Of a DNA stretch of 64,000 nucleotides, positions 43,969 to 52,673 are shown piece after piece (the first letter of the stretch is position 1; each line of letters begins with the position of its first letter). The translations under genes were made by a program, and so were the position numbers. The notes under the pieces were generated by a model, which worked only from the letters and a program-made list of their open reading frames with translations, ran no database searches and was not told the origin of the DNA. Origin of the DNA: UBA6770 sp965660875. GTDB lineage: Bacteria > Bacteroidota > Bacteroidia > Flavobacteriales_G > Salibacteraceae. The stretch spans positions 62,001 through 126,000 of the forward strand of contig CBFIBQ010000005.1 in assembly GCA_965660875.1 (NCBI GenBank). Reading direction: 5' to 3'.

Positions 43969-45408
43969 CTAGAATTTTATAATCTGGTAACCTCCTGCTA
44001 TGATTTTTTTACGTTCCTGAAAAGTGAGCTTTTTTTCATAAGCTACGACGTTGGTAAAAAACATGGTTTCAATGCTATAGTTACAATTTTCTACAACTAT
44101 TTTGTTGGTTTTCAACTCGTTGATTTGTTGAATACGAGTCATGTATAGCGGAGTTGTTGCATGCTTTTCCGAAAACGGTTTTATGCGTTCAATTGAGTAT
44201 CGAGTGGGCAATGCAACTAAGAGAAATAGAACCAATTGAGCAGCTATTTTTTTGAAGCCTGAGTATTCATTTATATTGATTTTGTTGCGTAATGTATGTA
44301 TGGATATGGCTAGAATGATAAAAATTGAGGGACAGATAAAAACAGTGTACGCCTGCATTTTTGTAGCCGAAAACGAAAAGAAGGCTATCGGTAGAATAAC
44401 CCAAGTCAAGAGAGCTAGGTGTTTTTCATTTTGGGTTTTAATTGCTTTGTAAATGAACCAAATAAGGGGGAGGTAAATGAGTTCACCATAATGAATTCTG
44501 AGTTTTGCAATAAAATAATACCAAGGCCCCGTTTGCTCACTCAATACAGTAGTTAGGTGGAGCCAGTTGTAGTGTTGCTCCCAAGCACTTTCGAGTGGGT
44601 ATTTTATTGCCGTGAAAATTTGCCAAGGTAGAAAGATGGCTAAGCCAACAATAAATAGTATCAAACTGTTTTTGAATAATTCTAACCGTTTGGTTCGCTG
44701 ATAGTTATAAACGATAAATACAGGTAACACAATGAGGCCGGGTAGCCATTTGGTCAATACAGATAGTCCCATTGCGACTCCTGAGAGTATTAAGAACAGT
44801 GGTAGTTTCTTCCTAGTAAACAGAATGGATAAATAAATAGACAAGGAAATAAAAAACAAGAAAAAGGTATCTACATGATCTGTGGCTATTCTACCCCCAG
44901 TGAGTTCAATCAGGAGGCCATTAATGGCGCAAAAATACGCAGCTAATAAACCGACTTTTTTATTAGCTACTTCTTTACCAATTGCATAGACAAGGCTTAT
45001 GGTTAAGATAGACACCAGGACACTAGGTAAACGGAGGCCAAAAATATTGTTACCAAATAACCAAATTGAACTAGCCATTATCCAAAGAGGAGCTGGTTGT
45101 TTATGCAACCAGACGTGATTTCCAGACCAATTTTTATAATCGTAGTTTATTAATGGTGTTTTGTACAAAGTAGGCATTAGAGGTTTATAAATGGTATTCT
45201 TAGCTACCAGTGCATGATAGCGCTCATCCCAATTGTGCAAAAATGGGTCGCTTGCAACAAATACTCGTAATGTAAGCCCAAGCATCAGAATCACCATCAA
45301 GCTACTGCGATATTGTCGTTTTTTACCGAGCGTATAGGCAAGATAACTGAGCAAAACAAAGCTCAGTAACAAACAAATTCCTGAGATTATTTCGGGTGCA
45401 ACATTCAC
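43969..45408 (-). CDS. Membrane glycosyltransferase of GT39/ArnT type
   Basis: A 479-residue polytopic membrane protein with about 11 hydrophobic segments. After the first segments comes the periplasmic loop with HNWDERYHALVAKN, carrying the acidic D-E pair of the PMT/ArnT (GT-C) family, then HKQPAPLWIMAS. Such enzymes move a sugar from a polyprenyl phosphate to a protein or lipid acceptor outside the membrane. The polyprenol-phosphate hexose synthase at 32.6 kb could supply the donor, though it is not linked here. It sits between tonB and folC, 19 bases after tonB. Confidence 0.82.
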   Translation of the reverse strand: MNVAPEIISGICLLLSFVLLSYLAYTLGKKRQYRSSLMVILMLGLTLRVFVASDPFLHNWDERYHALVAKNTIYKPLMPTLYKTPLINYDYKNWSGNHVWLHKQPAPLWIMASSIWLFGNNIFGLRLPSVLVSILTISLVYAIGKEVANKKVGLLAAYFCAINGLLIELTGGRIATDHVDTFFLFFISLSIYLSILFTRKKLPLFLILSGVAMGLSVLTKWLPGLIVLPVFIVYNYQRTKRLELFKNSLILFIVGLAIFLPWQIFTAIKYPLESAWEQHYNWLHLTTVLSEQTGPWYYFIAKLRIHYGELIYLPLIWFIYKAIKTQNEKHLALLTWVILPIAFFSFSATKMQAYTVFICPSIFIILAISIHTLRNKININEYSGFKKIAAQLVLFLLVALPTRYSIERIKPFSEKHATTPLYMTRIQQINELKTNKIVVENCNYSIETMFFTNVVAYEKKLTFQERKKIIAGGYQIIKF

Positions 45409-45427
45409 GAGGTAAATGCTGTTGTAA

Positions 45428-46258
45428 CTAGTTTAAGTCAAAGTGATAGGTAATCGTACCAATCTGCATTTCGGGAGCTTTTGGGTCTGGTTCCCAGCGT
45501 GTTTTTATAGCGGCTTCTCGTGCTTTACTTACCAAGCAAGGCGCAGTATTGGTACTTCCTTTTAATTGAAGTTTGGCGTTTAGTGTTTTACCGTATCGAT
45601 CCACCCTTATACTCATGACTACCACGCCGTATTCCTCACATTGATAGTCGGGTTTTACTTTTTGCAAAGCATTTCGATTCCCAAGGTTATAATTACCTCC
45701 ACCAGAGCCACCGCTACCACCGGTATAACTGTTTCCATCCTTATCACCATTTACCTTTCCCTTGTCACCTGTTTTATTTACATCATCACCTTCTGAACCG
45801 CCAGATTTTTTGAAAGCGTCTGCAAGGGCTTTTTTTAGCTTATCATCGATAGTTTTTTCCTGCTCAACAGGTTCCTTATCGTTTGTTTTATCAGTGTTAT
45901 TTGGGTTTTCAACCGGGTTTGTTTCCGTTGTTTTGTCTGGGTCTTTTTTTGGTGGAATTTCAATCGTTTCTGTTTGGTCTTGTGTAAGGTCCTGAATATC
46001 TGCTGATTCTGATGGGTTACTCTCAGTAGCCGGTTGTTCTTCGGTTTCTGGCTGCACCTCGCTAGTTTCACCAACTTGGTCAGGTTGAATTTCTCCACTG
46101 CCTTCGGCGGTAGTGCCAAAGTTTAACAGCATGCCACTTTCAGGCCTTGGAATAGGGTAGGTTAGTCCATAAATGGCAAAAAGGATAAGAATGATGATGT
46201 GTACTAAGATTGTACCCACCAAACCTCTTTTCTTATCTTTTGTTTCAAAGTAGCCCAT
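45428..46258 (-). CDS. TonB-like energy transducer
   Basis: A 276-residue protein with one N-terminal membrane anchor (about residues 14-34), a long Glu/Pro/Thr/Lys-rich, low-complexity linker (about residues 45-170) that can span the periplasm, a Gly/Ser-rich piece and a C-terminal domain (about residues 195-276) with QCEEYGVVVMSIRVDRYGK, typical of short TonB-family C-termini. It transmits proton-motive force from ExbB-ExbD to outer-membrane receptors. The C-terminal domain holds two cysteines that could pair. It begins exactly where exbD ends, so the three genes form one unit. Confidence 0.88.
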   Translation of the reverse strand: MGYFETKDKKRGLVGTILVHIIILILFAIYGLTYPIPRPESGMLLNFGTTAEGSGEIQPDQVGETSEVQPETEEQPATESNPSESADIQDLTQDQTETIEIPPKKDPDKTTETNPVENPNNTDKTNDKEPVEQEKTIDDKLKKALADAFKKSGGSEGDDVNKTGDKGKVNGDKDGNSYTGGSGGSGGGNYNLGNRNALQKVKPDYQCEEYGVVVMSIRVDRYGKTLNAKLQLKGSTNTAPCLVSKAREAAIKTRWEPDPKAPEMQIGTITYHFDLN

Positions 46259-46651
46259 TTACTTAGCTCTTGTTGCTAATACGAGTTCAAATTTATTTCT
46301 GTTTGCTATATCCATTACTTTAACAGCGTGTTCTAATGGTACACTCTGATCGCAATGCAGTACTATACCCGGCTTTTCAGCTTGACCCACAGCATTAATT
46401 ATACCACTTTCCAATGTTTCGGTGGAAACAAGATTACCGTTTAGGTAATACTGAATGTCTGGACTTATTGATACCGAAACTGTTTGTGGTGAGGTTGTTT
46501 TAGCAGCACTTTTTGGCAACAGCACTTTAAGGGCATTCGGGCTAACCATGGTGGAAACAATAATGAAAAATATGAGTAAAAGAAAAACGATGTCCGTCAT
46601 TGACGACATTGAGAAACTAACGCTTACTTTATTTCTAGAACCAATAGCCAT
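46259..46651 (-). CDS. exbD: Biopolymer transport protein ExbD
   Basis: A 130-residue inner-membrane protein with a single N-terminal membrane segment (about residues 16-37). The sequence SMTDIVFLLLIFFIIVST carries the conserved aspartate of the ExbD/TolR proton channel near residue 19. The periplasmic part has the usual beta-alpha fold. ExbD works with ExbB to energise TonB. It lies 30 bases after exbB and directly before the TonB-like gene. Confidence 0.93.
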   Translation of the reverse strand: MAIGSRNKVSVSFSMSSMTDIVFLLLIFFIIVSTMVSPNALKVLLPKSAAKTTSPQTVSVSISPDIQYYLNGNLVSTETLESGIINAVGQAEKPGIVLHCDQSVPLEHAVKVMDIANRNKFELVLATRAK

Positions 46652-46681
46652 ATGCTTATAATTAACTCGTTAAACGTTGAT

Positions 46682-47392
46682 TTATTTTGCCGGCTCTTGA
46701 AGCAGGTCCATAAATTCGATAGAAGTGGCTTCCATTTTGTGTACTACTTTGTCAACTTTAGCTACTAAAAGGTTGTAGCCAACATATGCAATAATTCCAA
46801 TTACTAGTCCAGCAGCAGTAGTAACCATTGCCTGCATAATTCCACCCGATAAATTTGAGATTTCCACACTATTTCCAGCTGAATACATTTCATGAAAAGT
46901 ATTAATCATACCTATTACCGTTCCTAAGAAACCAATCATAGGTGCAGCTCCAGCAATGGTTGCTAGTGTAGAAAGCGACTTTTCCAAATTGTAAATTTCC
47001 AGTTTTCCAACATTTTCTATTGATGCAGAGATATCACCGAGTGGTTTTCCTATTCGATTTACTCCTTTTAAAAGCATCCGAGCAAATGGTGTCGTAGTTT
47101 TTTTGCAAAGGTCTTGAGCGGCTTGCATTTTACCGTCGTGAATGTAGTCTTTCATCTTGTTCATAAACGAAGGGTCTAGAGTTTGGGCGCGTTGTATTGC
47201 CAAAAAACGTTCAATAAAAATGTAGATAGCGACTACCGATAGAATGCCTAATGGTCCCATTATATACCAACCACCGCCAGCAATAAGGTCTAAAACGGAT
47301 AACGTACCTTCTGTGGGCATTCCTTCTGCCGCTGCCGCCGCATTTGCAGTGTCAGAAGCTACAGTAATTTGAGATAAAAAGGGTGTAATCAT
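46682..47392 (-). CDS. exbB: MotA/TolQ/ExbB proton channel protein
   Basis: The chosen ATG at 47390-47392 gives 236 residues. A short Ala-rich N-terminus is followed by three membrane segments, the first around WYIMGPLGILSVVAIYIFIE, the others within the conserved C-terminal block with LSTLATIAGAAPMIGFLGTVIGMI and GIMQAMVTTAAGLVIGI, the ExbB/TolQ proton-channel signature. The frame is open 12 codons upstream to a TTG, but that stretch holds an inverted repeat and promoter-like sequence and was left out. It heads the operon exbB-exbD-tonB-GT39-folC. Confidence 0.92.
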   Translation of the reverse strand: MITPFLSQITVASDTANAAAAAEGMPTEGTLSVLDLIAGGGWYIMGPLGILSVVAIYIFIERFLAIQRAQTLDPSFMNKMKDYIHDGKMQAAQDLCKKTTTPFARMLLKGVNRIGKPLGDISASIENVGKLEIYNLEKSLSTLATIAGAAPMIGFLGTVIGMINTFHEMYSAGNSVEISNLSGGIMQAMVTTAAGLVIGIIAYVGYNLLVAKVDKVVHKMEATSIEFMDLLQEPAK

Positions 47393-47399
47393 AATGTTA

Positions 47400-47425
47400 T
47401 TAGTTAAGTATGTACGCTTAACTAA
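47400..47425. promoter_or_regulatory. Perfect inverted repeat ahead of exbB, possible operator or 5' hairpin
   Basis: TTAGTTAAG and CTTAACTAA form a perfect 9-base inverted repeat with an 8-base spacer, ending eight bases from the exbB ATG. A near-consensus -7 element (CATCTTTG on the minus strand, 47426-47433) adjoins it, so the repeat would cover the transcript start. It may bind a dimeric regulator or fold in the leader. Confidence 0.45.
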
Positions 47426-47516
47426 CAAAGATGGCGGAATGATTTAGCGGTAGGCCAAACCAGCATCTTTTATTCTCACATTCAAGTGTTAATTCAGAAA
47501 GGAGTATAAAATGAAG

Positions 47517-48887
47517 TTAAAGTCCGATGAAAAAGAAAGCTATAGCTCCAGAAACGTAGCCTACCAAGGCCAGCCAAGCGATGTTTTTTAAGTACCAAAA
47601 AAACGGTATTCGTTCCATGCCCATTGCAACAACTCCTGCTGCCGAACCTATAATCAACATGCTTCCTCCAGTTCCTGCAGCATAAGCTATAAAGTGCCAA
47701 ATCGGATCGTCCATTGGAAATGTTGTCATATTAAACATTCCCATACTGGCAGCAACCAGAGGAACATTATCAATTACAGCAGAACTAACTCCAAGAAGCA
47801 TCACAAACACGTTATTGTTCATAGCAGACTGCACAGACTCCCCAAACATAAATACCATTCCCAAAGACTCCAATGCTGCAACGGTCATTAAGATACCTAA
47901 GAAAAACAAAATCGAAGGCATTTCAATTTTTGATAACGCTTTGAACGTTGGACTAACTGCATGCTCACCTTCTTGTGTTCCGATGGTATTCATGCTAAAT
48001 CCTGTGTTACTTATAATTTCTGCAATTAATACAACTACAGATAAAGAAAGCATCATTCCCATGTATGGCGGTAGGTGGGTTACTGTTTTAAAAAGTGGCA
48101 CAAAAATGATCATACCAAGTCCAGTGTAAAGCATTAAAGGTCCTTTCGGGTTTTGTTTTTGTTTGCTTTCTTCAATCTGAAATCTACCGCGAAATGCCGA
48201 CATGAACCCAGCTAAGAATGTTGGAACTACCATACAAAGTAGAGATGGAATGATGAGTAGCTGAAAGAGTTTAACAGAGGTTACCTTATTACCCATCCAA
48301 AGCATTGTAGTAGTAACATCTCCAATAGGCGACCATGCTCCACCAGCGTTTGCAGCTATAATAATGAGTCCTGCATACCAAATTCGATCGCTATTTTTAC
48401 TTAGCAATTTTCTTAGAATGGTAATAAGTACAATAGTCGCGGTAAGGTTATCAATAATAGCTGAAAGTATGAATGCCAAAATAGCCATTATCCAAAGTAA
48501 GGTCTTCTTGTTGTTCGTTTTTATAAAGCGCTTTATCGTGGAAAACCCATCAAAATGATCGACAATCTCCACAATGGTCATAGCACCAATCAAGAAAATT
48601 AGTATTTCGCAGGTTTTACCGAAATGGTGAAGCAGTGTTTCTTCCATTAAGTGCATGCGCTCTGAATGGCCTAAGGAGGTGTAGTCAGTAGTACCACCAG
48701 TTCCATCCATGAGTTGATGTTGTGATGGGTCAAACCACGAAGTGAATCCGTCTAAACCAAAAGCAATGCATGCCCATGCTAGTCCTGTCATTAAAAGTGC
48801 TGGAGCGACTTTGTCAATTTTTGTGGTATGCTCCAAGGTTATTCCTAAATAACCCAACACGAATATGACTAGAATTACAATTTCCAT
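47517..48887 (-). CDS. nhaD: Sodium:proton antiporter NhaD
   Basis: A 456-residue polytopic membrane protein of the ion-transporter superfamily, with about 11-12 hydrophobic segments. SAIIDNLTATIVLITILRKL, ANAGGAWSPIGDVTTTMLW and SSAVIDNVPLVAASM are characteristic of NhaD-type antiporters, which exchange sodium (or lithium) for protons. The repeat of the IDN motif in the two halves reflects the inverted two-fold architecture. It lies 21 bases after gdh on the same strand, so the antiporter and glutamate dehydrogenase are probably co-transcribed. Sodium handling fits a marine or saline habitat. Confidence 0.9.
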   Translation of the reverse strand: MEIVILVIFVLGYLGITLEHTTKIDKVAPALLMTGLAWACIAFGLDGFTSWFDPSQHQLMDGTGGTTDYTSLGHSERMHLMEETLLHHFGKTCEILIFLIGAMTIVEIVDHFDGFSTIKRFIKTNNKKTLLWIMAILAFILSAIIDNLTATIVLITILRKLLSKNSDRIWYAGLIIIAANAGGAWSPIGDVTTTMLWMGNKVTSVKLFQLLIIPSLLCMVVPTFLAGFMSAFRGRFQIEESKQKQNPKGPLMLYTGLGMIIFVPLFKTVTHLPPYMGMMLSLSVVVLIAEIISNTGFSMNTIGTQEGEHAVSPTFKALSKIEMPSILFFLGILMTVAALESLGMVFMFGESVQSAMNNNVFVMLLGVSSAVIDNVPLVAASMGMFNMTTFPMDDPIWHFIAYAAGTGGSMLIIGSAAGVVAMGMERIPFFWYLKNIAWLALVGYVSGAIAFFFIGL

Positions 48888-48908
48888 TTCAATAATTTTC
48901 TTTTCGAA

Positions 48909-50138
48909 TTAAACCAATTCGTTCAGTGCAATCTCAAATGCAGTTTTGGCAATACCCGTTTTAGAGTTACTTTTAGTGTGCGCATTTTCAATAGCGCCTT
49001 TTATAATATTTGATGTGTCTTCAAATATTGCTTTATCGCTCATATCTACGTGATCTTGCTGCATCAAGTAACAAAACACTCGTGCCATTCCACAGTTTGA
49101 AATGAAGTCAGGAATTACCGAAATGTGATTATCAGTATAATCTGCAATAGAACCAAAGAATATTTCCGGATCAGCAAAAGGAACATTTGCACCTGCTGCA
49201 ATTACTTCCATGCCAGCACTCATCATTCTATTTACTTGGTCTTGCGTAATTAGTCTTGACGCTGCACATGGTAAAAACACCTCTGCAGGTATATCCCAAA
49301 TTTTATTGTTTACCTCTTCAAAGGAGAGCATGTTATCTGCAACTAATTTGTTGCCTTCTTTTTTGTTGAATAAGTCCTTTACCTCTTCAAAGCTGAAACC
49401 GTCTTCCTTAATCAAGCCTCCTACGCGGTCAATGATGCCTACTATTTTAGCACCACTTTGTGCCAGGTAAAATGCACCGGCCGATCCAACATTTCCCCAC
49501 CCTTGAATGATTACCCTTTTACCTTCTAAATCACCGCCATAAATATCGAAATAGTGTTTTACAGATTCTGCAACACCATAACCGGTAATCATATCAGCAA
49601 CCACATACTTTCTTGACACGTCTGGAGAAAATTTGGTATCTTCTATTTCTTTCAAAACACCTCTTCTCAATTGACCAATACGGTTAATTTTTTGCGGCTC
49701 AGTAGGCTGGAAGTGTCCATTAAATACGCCTTCTTGTGGGTGCCAAACGCCACAGTCTTCAGTAATTGGAATTACTTCGTGAATTTCGTCTACGTTTAAG
49801 TCTCCACCTGTTCCGTAATAGTTTTTGAGTAGTGGGGCTACTGCTTTGTACCATCTGCGCAATACGCCTTCTTTTCTAGGGTCATTAGGGTCAAAATTAA
49901 TTCCAGATTTGGCGCCTCCAATTGCAGGTCCAGCAACGGTAAACTTAACCTCCATGGTTTTGGCTAAGGATTCTACTTCGCGTTTATCTAATCCAATACG
50001 CATTCGAGTTCCTCCTCCAGCAGCTCCACCCCTTAAGGAGTTAATTACTACCCAGCCTTGAGCTTCTGTTTCAGAGTCTTGCCATTCAAAAACAATTTCT
50101 GGCGTTTTATTTTCGAATTTTTCAAGTAAATCTTTCAT
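48909..50138 (-). CDS. Glutamate (Glu/Leu/Phe/Val) dehydrogenase
   Basis: A 409-residue enzyme from the ATG at 50136-50138, which lies 15 bases after a -7 element; six more upstream codons are open but unlikely. SLRGGAAGGGTRMR and VAGPAIGGAKSGINFDP hold the substrate lysines, YGTGGDLNVDE the aspartate, and IIQGWGNVGSAGAFYLAQSGAKIVGI the NAD(P)-binding Rossmann motif. It interconverts glutamate and 2-oxoglutarate plus ammonia. The length and motif arrangement resemble the single-domain-pair bacterial type of about 420 residues; leucine or valine specificity cannot be excluded from sequence. Confidence 0.9.
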   Translation of the reverse strand: MKDLLEKFENKTPEIVFEWQDSETEAQGWVVINSLRGGAAGGGTRMRIGLDKREVESLAKTMEVKFTVAGPAIGGAKSGINFDPNDPRKEGVLRRWYKAVAPLLKNYYGTGGDLNVDEIHEVIPITEDCGVWHPQEGVFNGHFQPTEPQKINRIGQLRRGVLKEIEDTKFSPDVSRKYVVADMITGYGVAESVKHYFDIYGGDLEGKRVIIQGWGNVGSAGAFYLAQSGAKIVGIIDRVGGLIKEDGFSFEEVKDLFNKKEGNKLVADNMLSFEEVNNKIWDIPAEVFLPCAASRLITQDQVNRMMSAGMEVIAAGANVPFADPEIFFGSIADYTDNHISVIPDFISNCGMARVFCYLMQQDHVDMSDKAIFEDTSNIIKGAIENAHTKSNSKTGIAKTAFEIALNELV

Positions 50139-50153
50139 TAAAATAATTTTTCG

Positions 50154-50161
50154 CAAATGTA
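50154..50161 (-). promoter_or_regulatory. Bacteroidetes promoter upstream of gdh-nhaD
   Basis: TACATTTG on the minus strand, a perfect -7 match, 15 bases ahead of the gdh ATG. A TTG about 18 bases further upstream is near the expected -33 position. Confidence 0.6.
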
Positions 50162-50199
50162 AACCTTTGCCACATTGAACAACCCTAATATCGTTTTTT

Positions 50200-51279
50200 T
50201 TAGTGCTGTAAATCTGGATTTATCAAGAATAAATCGCCTGATGAATGGTCGTGATGTGCACCAGTTACGGAGCTATACACGTTGTCTATATTTTTCATTT
50301 TGAGCAAACCCAAAAACGCAAAAACTAACGCTTCTTTAAAATCAATAACGGTTGCATCAGGCAGTATTATGTCGACTTCCTTATTCAAAACGGATATACG
50401 ATTAATGAGGTGCTTGTTTTTACTTCCCCCTCCCGTCATTAAGACACTTTTGTTGGGTTTTAAAGAATTCGCTATTCTGCGTGCAATGTGTTCTGTGAAT
50501 GTTGCAATTTTATCTTCTGTAGAAACTTTAAAACCTTCCAGAATAGGGTTGATTTCCTGCTCCACCCATTCTCGAGATAAACTTTTTGGCCCAATCTGCT
50601 CAAAAAACTCTAATTGCTCCAACTCCGCTAATAAATCGGAGTGCACGTTTGAAGATTGCGCAATTTCGCCATCTTTATCAAACGGTTTTCCTATGCTTTT
50701 ACTCAAACTATTGAGCACATAATTCGCCGCACATATGTCCCAAGCCTGTAGTTCATTTTCTTCGAAAGAAAGGTTAGCAAAACCACCGATATTTACACAA
50801 TAGTCGTACTCGCTAAATAGCAACGCATCTCCCACAGGTACTAATGGAGCACCTTGACCTCCTAACTTTACATCTTGGATTCTAAAATTTGAACAAGTGG
50901 AAATGCCAGTAGCTTCTTGGATAGCTTTTCCAGAACCCAATTGGAAAGAAATGCCTTTTTTAGGTTCATGGAAGATGGTATGGCCATGTGATGCTATCAG
51001 GTCGATATTTTTTACTTTAATGCTGTCGATAAATTTTAAAACCTCTTTACCAATGTATTGGCCATATTCAATGTCTAAGCTTTCTAAGTTAGAAGAGGTC
51101 TCGGCTGTTTTTAATTGACTCAACCAATAGTCTGTATAAGTTAATGTTATCGCTTCTTCAATTGCATAGTTCCAGTTACCTTGGCCCTTGCTGAAACTGC
51201 AAATGGCAATATCAAGCCCATCGAATGAGGTTCCAGACATGATTCCTACAATGCGATAAGTGTTTTTATTTGCTGACAT
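50200..51279 (-). CDS. anmK: Anhydro-N-acetylmuramic acid kinase
   Basis: A 359-residue sugar kinase of the ASKHA fold that opens and phosphorylates 1,6-anhydro-MurNAc during peptidoglycan recycling. GIMSGTSFDGLDIA at the N-terminus is the ATP-binding and substrate signature, with SHGHTIFHEP, NIGGFANLS, DICAANYVLNSL and MTGGGSKNKHL further on. The ATG at 51277-51279 is preferred over a start ten codons upstream, since it gives the usual N-terminus just before the ATP loop. It is divergent from the acyl-CoA dehydrogenase gene. Confidence 0.93.
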   Translation of the reverse strand: MSANKNTYRIVGIMSGTSFDGLDIAICSFSKGQGNWNYAIEEAITLTYTDYWLSQLKTAETSSNLESLDIEYGQYIGKEVLKFIDSIKVKNIDLIASHGHTIFHEPKKGISFQLGSGKAIQEATGISTCSNFRIQDVKLGGQGAPLVPVGDALLFSEYDYCVNIGGFANLSFEENELQAWDICAANYVLNSLSKSIGKPFDKDGEIAQSSNVHSDLLAELEQLEFFEQIGPKSLSREWVEQEINPILEGFKVSTEDKIATFTEHIARRIANSLKPNKSVLMTGGGSKNKHLINRISVLNKEVDIILPDATVIDFKEALVFAFLGLLKMKNIDNVYSSVTGAHHDHSSGDLFLINPDLQH

Positions 51280-51315
51280 CGAAACAAGTTTAGCAATTAA
51301 ATAAACCAAATGAGG

Positions 51316-51323
51316 TACTTTTG
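51316..51323 (+). promoter_or_regulatory. Bacteroidetes -7 promoter element upstream of acyl-CoA dehydrogenase
   Basis: TACTTTTG, a perfect TAnnTTTG match, 26 bases before the ATG at 51350. Confidence 0.55.
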
Positions 51324-51349
51324 CGTCCTTATTTTAAACGAAAAATCAC

Positions 51350-52492
51350 ATGGAATTTGAACTAACAGAAGAGCACTTAGCAGTGCGTGAGGCAGCAAGG
51401 GATTTTACACAAAATATTTTGAAGCCCGGTGTAATTGAGCGTGATGAAAAAATGGAGTTTCCAAAAGAACAACTTGCACAATTAGGCGAGCTTGGTTTTA
51501 TGGGAATGATGGTAGACCCAAAGTATGGTGGAGGTGGTATGGATGCACTTTCTTATGCCATAGCAATGGAAGAGTTCTCTAAAATTGATTCATCTACTTC
51601 AGTATGTGTTTCTGTATGTAATTCATTGGTAAATTACGGTATTGAACAATACGGTTCAGAAGAACAAAAGCAGAAATACTTGGCACCTATTGCAAGAGGA
51701 GAAGCTATTGGAGCCTTCTGTTTGAGTGAGCCAGAAGCGGGTTCTGATGCAACTTCACAAAAAACCACGGCTGAAGATAAAGGTGATTACTACTTGCTGA
51801 ATGGAACTAAAAACTGGATTACCAATGGTAATTCTGCATCCTATTACATTGTAATTGCCCAAACTGACCCTGAAAAAGGTCATAAGGGTATCAATGCACT
51901 GATTGTAGAAAAGGGTATGGAAGGATTTATTGTTGGTGCAAAAGAAAATAAGATGGGTATCCGAGCAAGTGATACACATACCTTGTTGTTTAATGACGTG
52001 AAAGTGCCAAAAGCAAACCGAATTGGAGAAGATGGATTTGGTTTCAAATTCGCAATGAAAACCTTAGAAGGTGGAAGAATTGGAATTGCAGCACAAGCAC
52101 TTGGTATAGCTGCCGGTGCGTATGAATTGGCTTTGGCCTATTCTAAAGAGCGAAAAGCTTTTGGAAAAGAAATTTCAAAGCATCAGGCCATTCAGTTTAA
52201 GTTGGCTGATATGGCAACGAATATTGAAGCGGCGAGAATGTTGGTGTATAAAGCGGCCTGGATGAAGGATCAAGGTTTGCCTTATGGTCAAGCTTCTGCA
52301 ATGGCGAAACTATACGCAAGTAAAGTGGCTATGGAAGTTACTGTGGAGGCCGTTCAAGTGCATGGTGGCTATGGGTTCGTAAAAGAATACCACGTGGAAC
52401 GCCTAATGCGCGATGCTAAGATTACTCAGATTTACGAAGGAACTTCAGAAGTCCAGAAAATCGTAATTTCAAGAGGCGTCTTGAAGGACTAG
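51350..52492 (+). CDS. Acyl-CoA dehydrogenase (short-chain type)
   Basis: A 380-residue FAD flavoprotein that introduces the 2,3 double bond in acyl-CoA during beta-oxidation or amino-acid catabolism. GAFCLSEPEAGSDA and YLLNGTKNWITNGN bind flavin and substrate, RKAFGKEISKHQAIQF is the conserved middle, QVHGGYGFVKEYHVERLMRDAKI the C-terminal signature, and IYEGTSEVQK holds the catalytic glutamate in the position used by short-chain (butyryl-type) enzymes. The length is normal. It has its own promoter element and a strong terminator, so it is probably a single-gene transcript. Confidence 0.94.
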   Translation: MEFELTEEHLAVREAARDFTQNILKPGVIERDEKMEFPKEQLAQLGELGFMGMMVDPKYGGGGMDALSYAIAMEEFSKIDSSTSVCVSVCNSLVNYGIEQYGSEEQKQKYLAPIARGEAIGAFCLSEPEAGSDATSQKTTAEDKGDYYLLNGTKNWITNGNSASYYIVIAQTDPEKGHKGINALIVEKGMEGFIVGAKENKMGIRASDTHTLLFNDVKVPKANRIGEDGFGFKFAMKTLEGGRIGIAAQALGIAAGAYELALAYSKERKAFGKEISKHQAIQFKLADMATNIEAARMLVYKAAWMKDQGLPYGQASAMAKLYASKVAMEVTVEAVQVHGGYGFVKEYHVERLMRDAKITQIYEGTSEVQKIVISRGVLKD

Positions 52493-52518
52493 CTTCAAAA
52501 AGAATCTAATAATTGAAT

Positions 52519-52553
52519 AAAGCCTTTCATTTTTTGAGAGGCTTTGTTTTTTT
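52519..52553 (+). terminator. Rho-independent terminator after acyl-CoA dehydrogenase
   Basis: A 10-base stem (arms 52519-52528 and 52536-52545, one G-U pair) with a 7-base loop, followed by GTTTTTTT. It begins 27 bases after the stop codon. Confidence 0.85.
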
Positions 52554-52673
52554 AGAAATAGTTGTAAGCCGAATTGTCGACTTGTTTCGTGTAACCTAAT
52601 AAGAGTGCATTGCTACTCGTTGAGATATAATGTAAGCTCTTCTTTTCATCTGAAAACACAGTGAAATGCCTAT

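Noticed and set aside
45762..46119. Open frames on both strands within the tonB linker
   Set aside because: They result from the low-complexity Glu/Lys/Thr/Pro repeats of the linker, not from genes.
50282..50722. A 146-codon open frame opposite anmK
   Set aside because: It lies wholly inside the well-supported anmK gene and has no promoter or family signature.
52554..52673. Possible gene or RNA between the acyl-CoA dehydrogenase terminator and hflX
   Set aside because: No open frame with a credible start or any stable structured element was seen.
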